52,087 nucleotides of DNA, taken from positions 1 to 52,087 of the forward strand of contig CANGZW010000013.1 of assembly GCA_947458405.1 (NCBI GenBank), read 5' to 3'. A program made the position numbers and the translations under genes. Below are positions 8,985 to 19,400 of the stretch, piece after piece (positions within the stretch are counted from its first letter, which is position 1; each line of letters opens with the position of its first letter). Under the pieces are notes generated by a model. It ran no database searches and was not told the origin of the DNA. It saw only the letters and a program-made list of their open reading frames with translations. Source of the stretch: Leptospiraceae bacterium (lineage in GTDB: Bacteria > Spirochaetota > Leptospiria > Leptospirales > Leptospiraceae).

Positions 8985-10505
8985 CTAATTATTTCGTGAA
9001 CTTACTATTATATAAACAGATGAAGAGTCATACGTCATAGACTGCAATGGTCTAGTAGAATCTATTTGAGATACACCATATCCCAATTCTTTAATTAAAT
9101 TTATCCCTATAGAAGCTTTTGCAGTTGAAAAAGAAAATCCAAAACAATATCCTATATTATTTACATACTCATTTCTAGGATTTTCTCTTAGGCCACTAAT
9201 TTTATAATTTACTGCTAAATTATTTTGATTGTAAATTGTTTCTGTATCACCTAAATTTTTATTAATCGCACTGAGAGCTGTATTTGTCCAGGAGAGTGGC
9301 TTTGAGTTAGCATAGTTTGTATAACCACCCAATCGAATAGACATAAATTCAGTTATATAAATTTCAGTTCCACCAGCAAAATTAAGTGTTGAATAACGTT
9401 TTAATTCAAGATTCTCACTATCAGTAAATGATATTGTTGTACTACTTGGAGAATAGATAAGCTCCGTATTACTTTGCCTGTGGGAAAAAGCACTTGTATA
9501 TATTACATCGAATGCCGCCATAATAGTTCTATTAGGAAAAAATGCAAAACCCGATCTTATTTCAGTTGTCTCTGGTACTTTGCCTGTAGGGGCGGGACCC
9601 TTAAAGATAGTGTTTCCCCTTATACCTCCATAAGCCTGATTTGTGCCCTCAACAAATGTTATATTATCAGTGGAAACTGCGGCAGAACCCGCATCAAACG
9701 TATTGATTAGTCTATTTCCGGCAGTCACAAATTGATGTCTTATGGAGGCTCCAAAAGAAATTTTATCTGTTGGAGTATACATTAAACCGAGTATGGGTAA
9801 TACTCCGAGAGTTCTTCTGTTGTCATTTAACGTATTGGTTATATAGGATTTATCTTTTAGCTGTAGCATTTGGGTGGAAGTTGTACTTGCTGTATCACTT
9901 GTAAAATAAATAGTTGTTCCCCATGATAATTTGCTATTGATTGGTTCTGCATAACTTAAGCCTACATTTAGGATATTGAATGATTCTCTATTATAGTTTT
10001 TTAAATTAGATATATCTGTATAATACAAAGGGCTTTGAATTTGATCATTTCTTTGAAAAGTATCATTGACTGGATTTACAATAGAAAATCCAATTTTCCC
10101 GGATCCGGCACTTCTCACCAAACCAAAGAAGTTTGGGGTATAATTTTGAGAATTTCTACCATACCCTTGTCCCGGGCCAATTACGTTTTCATAAGTTTTT
10201 TTGGTGCGAGTTAAATTACTTGCGGATAAAGAAATAGAGTTATCATAGGCATAGGCCAATCCTGCTGGATTATAATAGGCTCCTGCAGGATCATCACTGA
10301 CCCCACTGTATGCGCCACCCAATCCAGTAGCCCTTTCTCCGAAAAATCCATTTATATTGTGATAGCTATCTGAATGAATTGGTAAAACAGATAAAATTAT
10401 GATTAAACTTATGAATATTTTTACTTTATTTAGAATTAGTTTAATTATAATTAATACTCTGGATAAAAGAGATAAATGTTTTATTAAAAGAATATTTTTA
10501 TTCAT
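8985..10505 (-). CDS. OmpP1/FadL-family outer-membrane transport protein
   Basis: This is a predicted 14-stranded outer-membrane barrel for hydrophobic substrates such as fatty acids. After a hydrophobic leader comes the family signature NGFFGERATGLGGAYSGVSD followed by DPAGAYYNPAGLAY, then alternating barrel strands (KIGFSIVNP, LSWGTTIYFTS, KISFGASIRHQF, MSIRLGGYTNY). The leader is long: about 30 residues precede the usual signal core (KVKIFISLIIILSVLPIHS), and I see no better start codon closer to it. No strong ribosome site precedes ATG 10505. It is followed after 11 nt by the CHASE2 cyclase. Confidence 0.88.
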   Translation of the reverse strand: MNKNILLIKHLSLLSRVLIIIKLILNKVKIFISLIIILSVLPIHSDSYHNINGFFGERATGLGGAYSGVSDDPAGAYYNPAGLAYAYDNSISLSASNLTRTKKTYENVIGPGQGYGRNSQNYTPNFFGLVRSAGSGKIGFSIVNPVNDTFQRNDQIQSPLYYTDISNLKNYNRESFNILNVGLSYAEPINSKLSWGTTIYFTSDTASTTSTQMLQLKDKSYITNTLNDNRRTLGVLPILGLMYTPTDKISFGASIRHQFVTAGNRLINTFDAGSAAVSTDNITFVEGTNQAYGGIRGNTIFKGPAPTGKVPETTEIRSGFAFFPNRTIMAAFDVIYTSAFSHRQSNTELIYSPSSTTISFTDSENLELKRYSTLNFAGGTEIYITEFMSIRLGGYTNYANSKPLSWTNTALSAINKNLGDTETIYNQNNLAVNYKISGLRENPRNEYVNNIGYCFGFSFSTAKASIGINLIKELGYGVSQIDSTRPLQSMTYDSSSVYIIVSSRNN

Positions 10506-10639
10506 AAAATACTAACTTATAAGCATTTAAATTACATAACTAGGTCTATAATATATAATTCCAATTACATATTAGACTTGAATATTTAATAAAATACATT
10601 GCAAACTATTTTTTTATTATGTTAAAATTTAAAAAAATA

Positions 10640-11587
10640 TTAACTTTTAAGAAGTTCTTTTTCCCATAATCGATTTTTTACAATAAAAAATAAACCAATA
10701 AAAATTAATCCTAATGATATATACTGGGACTGACTAAACCCATGCCAATAGTATTCCGTTAGGAATGTGGAATTACCTGATGGATCTGGAATATTGACAT
10801 GTTTTGGTGGATCTCGAAATGGTATTACAGCCTTGTTCACTCTTAAAAACTCAATTAAAAGTCTAGCTATTCCATGTAATAAAATGTATTGGAAGAAAAT
10901 GCTCCACTTTTTATAATTTTGAAATCTGGCATGATAATGAAAATATAAAAAATATACAAAAGAGACAATAGATTCTATTACAGGTGTATTCCAGACAGGA
11001 ACTCCGGAGGGCATAGCTCCCTTAAAAGTAAAGGTAAGGAGAGGAATATTGGCATCAGTGTGATATCCATAGCATCCATCGCCAGAAATAAAACAACCCA
11101 GTCTTCCTAAGCTGTATCCGATTGCCATTGAAGTTGCCATACCGTCAAAGTAACTTCCGTAGTCGAGATGATTAAACTTCATAAATAGTGTAACAAAAAG
11201 TAATCCAACTAAAAAGCCACCATAAAAGACCAATCCACCCCCCGAAAATAAGGAACTCCAGAGTCCATAACTTTCGATACAGACTCTGCAAGTGGGATCA
11301 TTGAATTCTCTAAAGCCTTCCCAATGTGTTAGGGGAAACCAATAGACACCAGGTAGCACAAAAATTTGATCCCATATTTCAAAAATATAAAAAATCTTAG
11401 CACCAACCAAAGTTCCCAAAACTCCAAGAAAGACTAAATTTTCCGCAACATCGGGGATTAAACCTTTGCGTTTAAATTCAAGGGGAAGCAATTTGGAGCC
11501 TGCTAAAAAACCAAGGAGCATCATGATTGCAAATGTGGAGGGACCTCCCCAACCAAAAGGATTGGGAATAGGAATTCTATCTATCAT
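10640..11587 (-). CDS. lgt: Prolipoprotein diacylglyceryl transferase
   Basis: Lgt moves diacylglycerol from phosphatidylglycerol to the lipobox Cys of prelipoproteins in the inner membrane, the first step of lipoprotein maturation. The 315-residue polytopic protein has seven or so TM segments, the GGLVFYGGF strand and the signature loop [28 protein letters not shown] at the C-terminal end holds the second conserved Arg. The loop is of the Cys type (GCF...GCYG), not the GNFxNGE type of E. coli. The only nearby ribosome-like AAGGA serves a 4-codon ORF whose TGA overlaps the lgt ATG, so initiation may be coupled. It lies 49 nt behind the M23 gene. Confidence 0.96.
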   Translation of the reverse strand: MIDRIPIPNPFGWGGPSTFAIMMLLGFLAGSKLLPLEFKRKGLIPDVAENLVFLGVLGTLVGAKIFYIFEIWDQIFVLPGVYWFPLTHWEGFREFNDPTCRVCIESYGLWSSLFSGGGLVFYGGFLVGLLFVTLFMKFNHLDYGSYFDGMATSMAIGYSLGRLGCFISGDGCYGYHTDANIPLLTFTFKGAMPSGVPVWNTPVIESIVSFVYFLYFHYHARFQNYKKWSIFFQYILLHGIARLLIEFLRVNKAVIPFRDPPKHVNIPDPSGNSTFLTEYYWHGFSQSQYISLGLIFIGLFFIVKNRLWEKELLKS

Positions 11588-11636
11588 ACTGAGTACATGT
11601 TTTCCTTATAGTGTTTGTCGATCAATTAAAATAGGT

Positions 11637-12650
11637 TCAGTCTATATTGATAAATTCTTGGGGATTGTATGCAGGATCCATCCCTATATGAACCTCATAG
11701 TGGAGGTGAGAGCCTGTAGATTTACCTGTTGAGCCTACAAGTGCAATTAAATCTCCCCTTTTGATTATATCCCCTTTTTTTACCTTCAGTTCGGAGCAGT
11801 GGGCATACAGTGTAAAAAATCCGTTTTCATGATTGATTCTTAGGTGATTTCCAAAATTAGTTTCTGAAAAATTGGCATCAGCAACAATACCGGGGGCGGT
11901 TGCATAAATTGGAGTTCTCATGGGAGCGGCAAAATCTACTCCGTTATGAAACTCACCCCCACCATAGACCGGATCTTCCCTCCTTCCGTAGGTAGAAGCA
12001 ATAAACCCTACACCGGGACCTAAGGGTCTACCTCGAGGCATGGATTGCACTATACTTTCTCTAGTTTCTAGGTAATCGGAGGAATTTAAAAAAACAGGTT
12101 TGAGTTCATTCAAGTTTTGGTGAAGGAGTGTAAATCTTTCTACAGTTTCTTTAAAAATCTTCAAATTTGACTGCATTTCATCTTTTTCGCCAAAGAAAGT
12201 GACCAACCCGGATTGTTTATATACTTCAATAGAAGGTATCCGATTTTCTTTAAAATACTTACCCCAGGTAACAGTATTCAAATTTTCAATTTCAGATTCT
12301 AAGTCATCTAGTGTCTCTTCTAATTCAGCGGCTTTATCTTCATGGTGCAAAAAAATGATTCTTTGTTGATTTCCTCTCTCTAAAATAGTGGAGGTACTAT
12401 TTTTTTTCAGGAGATTGATGCCCAAATTACCTACGGTGAGGCTAACCAGCAGAATTGAAATTGTTGAAAGAAAAAGAATTAAATAAATCGATAAATCTAA
12501 CTTGATTATTTTCTCATTATTATGGGGAATGAGCATTAGGGATACTTGTGTCTTCCCCAGAGTGTTTAACTCTGACAGAGCCTTTTTCCATTTTCTGGAA
12601 TAGACGATAATTTTATCTAAAATTGTCAATTCTGGCCGATTTTTTTGCAT
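11637..12650 (-). CDS. M23-family (LytM) membrane-anchored peptidase
   Basis: This is a predicted peptidoglycan endopeptidase or amidase activator facing the periplasm. There is a TM segment at about 52-78 (LSIYLILFLSTISILLVSLT), then a coiled coil at about 95-125. A C-terminal LytM domain (about 210-335) has HNGVD and HLHYE zinc motifs plus GSTGKSTGSHLH. Both metal-binding motifs are intact, so it could be catalytic. The ATG at 12650 lacks a ribosome site; a consensus AGGAGG lies about 50 nt upstream, in front of a short out-of-frame ORF. It is divergent from the nucleotidyltransferase gene and is followed by lgt. Confidence 0.88.
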   Translation of the reverse strand: MQKNRPELTILDKIIVYSRKWKKALSELNTLGKTQVSLMLIPHNNEKIIKLDLSIYLILFLSTISILLVSLTVGNLGINLLKKNSTSTILERGNQQRIIFLHHEDKAAELEETLDDLESEIENLNTVTWGKYFKENRIPSIEVYKQSGLVTFFGEKDEMQSNLKIFKETVERFTLLHQNLNELKPVFLNSSDYLETRESIVQSMPRGRPLGPGVGFIASTYGRREDPVYGGGEFHNGVDFAAPMRTPIYATAPGIVADANFSETNFGNHLRINHENGFFTLYAHCSELKVKKGDIIKRGDLIALVGSTGKSTGSHLHYEVHIGMDPAYNPQEFINID

Positions 12651-12697
12651 GGTAGTCTTGAGGTAGATATTTTTTTCTCATTACTGTCCGTCAACAA
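12626..12697 (-). other. Possible 23-codon leader ORF overlapping the M23 gene start
   Basis: A perfect AGGAGG (12702-12707, minus strand) sits 4 nt before a TTG at 12697. That TTG opens a 23-residue ORF ending in TGA at 12626, inside the M23 gene in another frame. The ORF contains a run of seven A (12670-12676, read on minus). One extra A in the run would join it in frame to the M23 gene. It may be a coupling leader, a slippage site or a sequencing indel. Confidence 0.3.
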
Positions 12698-12923
12698 GGA
12701 ACCTCCTGACACATATCCCTAATAATTTAGATAGGTGTGATAGTAAAGTTACCGACCATTAAAAAAAGATAATGTCTTGAGGGTTGTGCGGGTTATTTGC
12801 CTGATTACGAATTAAGAAGTAAGTTTAGATACCTGTAAAATCAGGAATATAAAGATAAATTCTTTCTTACAGTATAAAATTCACAACCCGGTGGGAAGTT
12901 TGAAATCCCCAAAGGTAAAAAGA

Positions 12924-14567
12924 ATGTTTAAGTTCATAATGAATCTCTTTAAAAAGAGATCGCTCACATTAGATGAGATTTTAGTTTATCCGGAAGGTCT
13001 GCGAATATACAAAGAAGTGCATGGCCTTCGAAAGAATGTAATGGATGAAGATGCTTTAAAGATCATCCATAGATTGAATCGGTTTGGTCACAAAGCATAC
13101 TTGGTAGGCGGATGTGTAAGAGATCTATTATTGGGTAGAAAACCCAAAGATTTTGATATAGCTACTAGTGCTACTCCTAATCAGATAAAAAATATTTTCA
13201 ATAATTGCAGAATCATTGGAAAAAGATTTAAGATCGTTCATATTCTCTTTCGTGGAAAAGTGATTGAAGTATCCACATTTCGATCAATTCCCGATCATAG
13301 AATGAATAAAAATGTCACAAAAGACAGTGATCTTTTATTAAAAAGAGATAATAATTTTGGAACTGCCAAAGAAGATGCCGCTCGCAGAGATTTTACGGTA
13401 AATGCTTTGTATTACGACCCTAGAAATGAATCAATAATAGATTTTGTGGGTGGATATGAAGACATAAAAAATAAAATTGTGAAGGTAGTGGGGGATCCGG
13501 ATATATCTTTTAAAGAGGATCCTGTCCGTATGCTTAGGGCTGTTAAAATAAGCGTATTACATAATTTAAAAATAGAAAAAAAGACTTCTATAGCCGTAAA
13601 GAAAAATAAATCTGAAATAGAGAAAGCTTCAACTTCTAGAATGTTAGAAGAGTACAATAAGATTTATAGAACTATGGAAACTGCTATTATTTTCAAAGGA
13701 TTGGCAGAGCATCAAATTTTAGATGTCCTTTTTAAAGAAGCATTAGAACAAACTAAGAAATCTCCAGATTGGGAAGAGAAGTTCTTGGAATCGAATATTG
13801 GAAAGAGACTTCAAATTGCAGACAGAAAAATCAAAGAGAGAGAAGATCTCACTCCGGTAATCTACTATGCATTGATTTTTTCTGATATAGTGAAAGAAGC
13901 ATTAGCCAAAGAAAAAGGACACATGGTTCCTATCATAAAAAATGCTTTAGATCCAATTTGTAAACGCCTAGAAATTCCCAAGCGGGATAAAGATAGGTTG
14001 ATTAAAACTTTTGCAAGTCAGAAGAGATTTAAAATCATTAATGAAAATAACGTATCACAAAATGAATTATTCAAGGCTAAAGATTTCTTTTACGATGCCT
14101 TTATGTATTTTAAGATAAATGCTGAAGCTGAAAAAGATGAAGTAGGAATACAAGCAGCATTTTTCTGGGAAATATCTGCAAGAATTCGACCCAAATCTAC
14201 AGCAATACCAACTCGTAGCAATAATAGATTTGAAAAAAAGAAAAAAGATAAATCTAAGTTTAATAAAAAGTCAGAAAATTTTCAAAATAAATTTAATAAA
14301 AATGAAGATGAAGCGGACAGTGAATTTGATTCAATATTAGAAAATGATAATATTGAATCTATACCTGATTCCCTTGATGAAGATTTAAATGATATATTAC
14401 CAGAAGAGTCTCAACCAAATACTAAAGATAATGCATCTACAAATAAAGATGAAAAGCAAATTTTTCCTAAAAAAAAGAAGTACAGACCAAAAAGGTTTCG
14501 TAAGTTTAATAATAAAAAAGGAAAAAAACCAGAATCTGAAGAAAACAAAGGAAATCCGACTCCATAG
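12924..14567 (+). CDS. Poly(A) polymerase / CCA-adding-type nucleotidyltransferase (PcnB-like)
   Basis: This class II nucleotidyltransferase adds A residues to RNA 3' ends or CCA to tRNA. After a basic N-terminus come the head-domain motifs [13 protein letters not shown] and KPKDFDIAT (catalytic Asp-x-Asp), then [13 protein letters not shown] and [11 protein letters not shown]. The last ~120 residues ([16 protein letters not shown] onward) are strongly charged and disordered, ending in Lys-rich blocks as in PcnB-type enzymes that bind RNA non-specifically. Poly(A) polymerase is favoured over CCA enzyme by the EVHGLRKN-type lead-in and the basic tail, but the two cannot be separated surely. 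The tRNA in this window lacks encoded CCA, so the cell needs one CCA enzyme. ATG 12924 has AAAGG 9 nt upstream; a GTG at 12891 is possible. Confidence 0.88.
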   Translation: MFKFIMNLFKKRSLTLDEILVYPEGLRIYKEVHGLRKNVMDEDALKIIHRLNRFGHKAYLVGGCVRDLLLGRKPKDFDIATSATPNQIKNIFNNCRIIGKRFKIVHILFRGKVIEVSTFRSIPDHRMNKNVTKDSDLLLKRDNNFGTAKEDAARRDFTVNALYYDPRNESIIDFVGGYEDIKNKIVKVVGDPDISFKEDPVRMLRAVKISVLHNLKIEKKTSIAVKKNKSEIEKASTSRMLEEYNKIYRTMETAIIFKGLAEHQILDVLFKEALEQTKKSPDWEEKFLESNIGKRLQIADRKIKEREDLTPVIYYALIFSDIVKEALAKEKGHMVPIIKNALDPICKRLEIPKRDKDRLIKTFASQKRFKIINENNVSQNELFKAKDFFYDAFMYFKINAEAEKDEVGIQAAFFWEISARIRPKSTAIPTRSNNRFEKKKKDKSKFNKKSENFQNKFNKNEDEADSEFDSILENDNIESIPDSLDEDLNDILPEESQPNTKDNASTNKDEKQIFPKKKKYRPKRFRKFNNKKGKKPESEENKGNPTP

Positions 14568-14578
14568 CTAACTCTAAC

Positions 14579-14612
14579 ACACTCCCATTTGCCCTATAAG
14601 AATTGGGAGTGT
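14579..14612 (+). terminator. Terminator after the nucleotidyltransferase gene
   Basis: A 9-bp GC-containing stem (ACACTCCCA / TGGGAGTGT) with a 16-nt loop lies 12 nt after the stop codon. The following T tract is short and interrupted, so strength is uncertain. Confidence 0.55.
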
Positions 14613-14730
14613 AATTGTATTACGAAAATATTTCAATATAACAATAAAGCCCCAAAACAAAATTTTAATCTTATGTAAACTATTTTTTAAAATCTTAATG
14701 CCTCTTATTTTTACGTCATGTTCATTTATG

Positions 14731-14756
14731 AATAAAAAATAAAGCTATTTTTTATT
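14731..14756. repeat. Perfect 11-bp A/T inverted repeat
   Basis: AATAAAAAATA and TATTTTTTATT flank a 4-nt AAGC loop. It lacks a GC stem, so it is a poor terminator. It may be a transcription-factor dyad or a curved AT element upstream of the 14818 promoter. Confidence 0.5.
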
Positions 14757-14817
14757 TGTAAAACTAATTAACTGTAAAAATTATTTAAGATTTAATTTTG
14801 TATGATGTTAATATGAC

Positions 14818-14846
14818 TTTACAAACTAAAGATAATTTTGTAATAT
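14818..14846 (+). promoter_or_regulatory. Candidate promoter for the secreted (FcpA/B-like) protein
   Basis: TTTACA at 14818-14823, an exact 17-nt spacer and TAATAT at 14841-14846. The predicted start, near 14853, leaves a leader of only about 16 nt that still includes the GGGGG ribosome site at 14857-14861. Confidence 0.4.
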
Positions 14847-14868
14847 ATTTGAAAAAGGGGGAAATAAG

Positions 14869-15684
14869 ATGAAGTTTTTTTTCGTACTACTTATTTTAAA
14901 TTTTTTAAATTCAAGCAGTATTTTTAGCCAGGCTTCTGGCAATGAGCCAAGATTTGTAAATCCAGTTCCATCAAATCAAAGCAGTCAGAATATATTGAAT
15001 GAAGAAAAAAGATTAGATGAAACAATTAGAAATATTTATGATTCGATGCAGTTACATGCTAGAATTATTCCCATGAAGATCAAGGATTTACCTAAAAATA
15101 CCTTAATTTACAAAGGGAAGTCAAAGGGGAATGATTGTATTGAAGACAAAAATCAAGAAGACATTGCAAATAACTGCCTCAAGGTTGAGATTTTCGACTT
15201 TGTTGGAACAAGTAATAGTCCCAGGGGAGCTAAAGCTAAGTCAATGACTCTATTCTTTGACTCAGAAGGCGGAGATCCCAACCCAAGAACAGCCCCTCCC
15301 AGAAAGTTAACAAAAGTCAAGTTACGTTCCATTTCAAATGATCTCTTGTACCTAGACAAGCAAATGGTTGAGATTATTGATGAAGATCCGCTTGCCATTG
15401 GAGATCACAATGATAAAATCATAATTGTAGCCCAGTACGATGATTTACCCGATAATTTTGACCAAGAAAAATCTTCTGAATTTTCCTATGGAAAATACAA
15501 ATTATCTCAGGTTGACAATACCAAGAGTAATCCTATAAGGAATGAATTTAAAAGAGAAAATTTCTTTAAACATGTTCGTTATTTTCATGATATGTATACA
15601 AAAATATATGATTTTAATGATATAAGATTGGTAAAAAGAGTAAAAGAAAACAACTCTAATGTAGCAAAATCTTTAAAATACTAA
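14869..15684 (+). CDS. Secreted protein, possible flagellar-coiling protein (FcpA/FcpB-like)
   Basis: The 271-residue exported protein has a signal peptide ending near SIFSQA. No enzyme motif is visible. The mature part has an N-terminal helix (LNEEKRLDETIRNIYDSM), then LHARIIP, LIYKGKS and a VEIFDF strand. Two Cys (in NDCIED and NNCLKV) could form a disulfide. From memory, the arrangement ARI.P / YKGKS / VE(I/V)FD resembles the leptospiral flagellar sheath proteins FcpA and FcpB. I cannot verify this without a database. If correct, it would be a periplasmic flagellar filament component. It has its own promoter and hairpin, so it is a single-gene unit ahead of ssb. Confidence 0.6.
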   Translation: MKFFFVLLILNFLNSSSIFSQASGNEPRFVNPVPSNQSSQNILNEEKRLDETIRNIYDSMQLHARIIPMKIKDLPKNTLIYKGKSKGNDCIEDKNQEDIANNCLKVEIFDFVGTSNSPRGAKAKSMTLFFDSEGGDPNPRTAPPRKLTKVKLRSISNDLLYLDKQMVEIIDEDPLAIGDHNDKIIIVAQYDDLPDNFDQEKSSEFSYGKYKLSQVDNTKSNPIRNEFKRENFFKHVRYFHDMYTKIYDFNDIRLVKRVKENNSNVAKSLKY

Positions 15685-15697
15685 AATAAACTAAATT

Positions 15698-15728
15698 GCG
15701 GATAAGATTTCTTTTCTTTTTTATCCGC
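15698..15728 (+). terminator. Hairpin after the secreted protein gene
   Basis: An 8-bp stem (GCGGATAA / TTATCCGC) with a 15-nt T-rich loop lies 13 nt after the stop. No clean T tract follows, so it may attenuate more than terminate. Confidence 0.45.
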
Positions 15729-15810
15729 TGATTGTTTGCCTGAAACCACAATAAATTTTAGTAATTACTCTCTTTTAATATTTAAAACCTCCCATTTTTT
15801 TTAATTTAAT

Positions 15811-15840
15811 TTGAAATTTAGTCCTATCCCTTGATATAAT
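15811..15840 (+). promoter_or_regulatory. Promoter of ssb (and probably dnaE)
   Basis: TTGAAA at 15811-15816, an 18-nt spacer and consensus TATAAT at 15835-15840 give a start near 15847, about 45 nt before the ssb ATG. It is among the best promoter matches in the window. Confidence 0.6.
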
Positions 15841-15891
15841 AGAGGAAAGAGTTTGAAAAGATTTAAAGAAATTATTTAAGGAAGTAAATGT

Positions 15892-16323
15892 ATGGCTACA
15901 GATCTAAATTCAGTTATTTTGATTGGGAGATTAACTAGAGACCCTGAATATAAAATAGTCGGGGAAGGGAGTTCGCTTGTGAATTTTAGTATCGCAAATA
16001 ACCGGACTTATGTTGTCAATGGAGTCAAAAAGGATGAAACCCACTATTTTGAATGCGTAGCCTGGGGTAAACTTGCAGAAATCATAAAAGAATATGCTTC
16101 CAAAGGGAAACAAATCCTTGTAGAAGGCAGATTGGTCCAAGAAACCTGGGATACCCAAGATGGTAAAAAAGCCTCTAAAGTAAAGATTCGAACTGAAAAT
16201 GTCCAATTATTAGGGAGTAGAATGGAAAAAGGCCAAGAGGATTCAAATTCGTCTGTTGCAATTTCCAAAACTTCTGAGCCTCAAAACATAATGGAAGAAG
16301 TTGATTCAGAAGATATTTTTTAA
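15892..16323 (+). CDS. ssb: Single-stranded DNA-binding protein
   Basis: SSB coats single-stranded DNA in replication and repair as a tetramer. The 143-residue protein has an OB fold at about 5-110: NSVILIGRLTRDPEYK, then FECVAWGKLAE, then LVEGRLVQETWDTQDGKK. A short flexible linker ends in an acidic tip, DSEDIF. This tip is related to, but weaker than, the usual DDDIPF partner-docking peptide. The linker is short. It lies 81 nt upstream of dnaE on the same strand, so the replication genes are probably co-transcribed. An AAGGAAG sits upstream of the ATG. Confidence 0.95.
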   Translation: MATDLNSVILIGRLTRDPEYKIVGEGSSLVNFSIANNRTYVVNGVKKDETHYFECVAWGKLAEIIKEYASKGKQILVEGRLVQETWDTQDGKKASKVKIRTENVQLLGSRMEKGQEDSNSSVAISKTSEPQNIMEEVDSEDIF

Positions 16324-16404
16324 TAAATACCAAAGTAAAATTGATAAAAAATATCTTGTTTTCATTCTGATTATAAGTTTTATAGAGAAATAGGATTATG
16401 TCAC

Positions 16405-19400
16405 TTGCTCCCTAAGGATTTTACCCACTTACACTTACATACCACTTATTCCATGTTGGATGGGGCAATACGAATTCCCGATTTGATGAAGTATGTCAAG
16501 CAATCGGGAATGAGTTCTGTCGCAATTACGGATCATGGAAATATGTATGGAGCAATTGAGTTTTACAAAGAAGCCGAAAAACATGGAATAAAACCTATCA
16601 TTGGTTCTGAGTTCTATGTTTCAAGAAACAGATCAGAGGAAAAAGAATTAGACACCATTCCTGATGGAAATGCATACCATTTAATTTTATTAGCAAAAAA
16701 TGATATAGGATATCATAATTTAATTCGCCTGTCATCAAGATCTTTCACAGAGGGATTCTATAAAAAGCCTCGAATTGATTATGATTTATTATCCCGAAAT
16801 AGTGAAGGTTTAATTTGTCTTACAGCTTGTCTGGCAGGGGAAGTTCAAAGAAAAATTATTGAAGGGAATGATTCAGCATCTATTGGACTCGCTAATCAAT
16901 TAAATGAAATTTTCAACAAAGAAGATTTTTATCTTGAAATACAAAATCATGGAATCAAAGAGCAACAGATAGTTGCTAAAAAACTTTATGAATTCTCTAA
17001 ATCGCAGGGAATACCACTTGTTCTTACAAATGATTCTCATTTTTTACACAAAGAAGATCAGTCCGCACAGGATATTCTATTAAGAATTGGAACACAAAAA
17101 AAAATAAATGATGAAATGCGATTTGGTTTTAATTCGGAATTTTATGTAAAAACACCCGAAGAAATGGCTTCAATTTTTCCCGAGATACCCGAGGCATTTC
17201 AAAATACTCTGAACATAAGGGATAAATGTGATTTAAAGCTGAACTTTGGAAATCATCTATTGCCTGAGTTTAAAGTGCCTGAAGGATATGACTCCGATTC
17301 CTATCTATCTAAATTAGTAGAAGAGGGGATAAAAGTTAAATATAAAATGATAACAGAAGAAATTCGGAAACGGGTTGATTTTGAGATGAATACAATTAAA
17401 AATATGCGTTTTTCTGGATATTTTCTGATTGTACAGGACTATATAAATTTTGCCAAAAAATCAGGAATTCCGGTCGGACCGGGAAGAGGATCCGCCGCTG
17501 GTTCTATTGTAGCTTATGCAATTGGTATTACAAATGTTGAACCCTTGAGATACGGACTTCTGTTTGAACGATTTTTAAATCCTGACAGAAAGGATATGCC
17601 TGATGTTGATACCGATTTTTGTGTTGAGAAAAGAGAAGAAGTTATCAATTATATCAAAGAAAAATATGGTGAAAATAAGGTAGGTCAGATTATTACCTTT
17701 AACTCAATGGCTGCAAAAGCATCTTTGAAAGATGTTGCAAGGGTTCTCAATATCAGTTTTCAAGAATCCAATGAAATAACAAAAGCCTTTCCTCCAAAGT
17801 TTGATACTATTGAAGAAGCTTTAGAAATGTCTAATGAATTAAAATCAATTAGAGATAGAAATGAAACCAATAAAAAATTATTTATAATTGCATCAAAATT
17901 AGAAGGAAACTACAGGCAACCCGGAAGACACGCCGCAGGAGTTGTTATTTCCCCAGAACCATTAGAAACAATTGTCCCTCTTTCTACAGTAGCAGAGAAA
18001 GGAAAATCTAATAGATCTATTGTAACACAGTATGACAAAGATCAGTTAGAAAGTATAGGGCTTATTAAAATGGATATTTTAGGATTACAAAATTTAACTA
18101 CTCTAGATACTGCTATAAAAATAATTGAAACCCGGCATAATATTAAAATAAATCCTGATGAAATTCCTTTAGATGATTCAAATACTTTTTCTGTGCTACG
18201 AAAAGCTAATACCCTCGGTATTTTTCAGCTTGAGTCAAACGGTATGACAGATTTAGTTGCAAGATCACAAGTAAGTAGTTTTGAAGAAATAGTTGCTTTA
18301 ATAGCTCTTTATAGACCGGGCCCTATGGATTCGGGTATGCTTTCGGATTATTTGGATAGAAAGAGTGGTAAATTAAAAGTAGTTTATCCCCATCCATCAT
18401 GTGAGCCCATTTTAAAAGAGACTTACGGTGTTACAGTATACCAAGAGCAGGTCATGAGTATATCCCGTATTGTTGGAAATTTTACTATGGGAGAATCGGA
18501 TCAATTAAGAAAGGCTATGGCTAAGAAAAAAGCTGATCTTATGGATCCTCTACGGAAAAAATTTATTGATGGTGCTGTAAAGAATGGTCATGAAGAAAAA
18601 TGGGCAAAAGAGTTATTTGATCTCTTGGAGAAATTTGGGGGATATGGTTTTAATAAATCACACTCGGTAGCATATGCATTAATTACATATCAAACTGCAT
18701 ATTTTAAAGCAAATTATCCCACTGAGTATATGACAGCCCTCATGGAAAGTGTGATTGATGATACTTCTAAAATTGTAAAATTTATTAATAATTCTAGGGA
18801 GATGGGAATTAAAATTCTCAATCCGGATGTAAATGAGTCGATGGCAGTTTTTAGTATTCCAGAGAATAATACAATTCGCTTTGGTATTTCAGCCTTAAAA
18901 GGAGTGGGAAATCTAGCGGCAACAGCTATCATTGATGGAAGAAATAAAGTAAACGGTTTTAAAGATATTACTTCTTTTCTGTTGAATGTAGATACTCACT
19001 TTTTAAACAAAAAAGTTCTAGATGCCTTGATACAGGCAGGAGCCTTAGACTCTTTTGGTTATACTAGAAAATGTTTATTTGAATCCTTAGATACTCTCAT
19101 AAATTTTAGTGTAAGAGAAAAAACTAGAGCTCTTGAAGGACAGGGAGATTTATTTTTAGGGGCAGGGAGTTCAAAGTTTAATCATCTGCAATTACCAAAG
19201 GATGCAGAAGAATGGTCTATAGATGAAAAATTAAGAAGAGAAAAGTTAATTTTAGGACTTTTCCTTTCCGGGCATCCTCTTGATAAGTATGCAAAAAAAT
19301 TAAAAACCTTATCCTCCTTTACAATAGAAAAAGCGGATGGTCTATCCTCCGGTGCTAAGATTGAAATTTGCGGTTTAATCACCAAACCTGAAGTTAAGTT

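Larger units (their letters stand above)
14568..14868. other. 301-bp intergenic region
   Basis: This gap holds a rho-independent-like hairpin at its left end, an all-A/T perfect inverted repeat in the middle (14731-14756) and a promoter at its right end. I see no coding frame or structured RNA in the rest, which is very AT-rich. Confidence 0.6.

Noticed and set aside
16398-16415. Frameshift at the dnaE start (ATG at 16398 out of frame)
   Set aside because: TTG at 16405 has a well-spaced AGGA and gives the normal PHP-domain start; no need for a frameshift.
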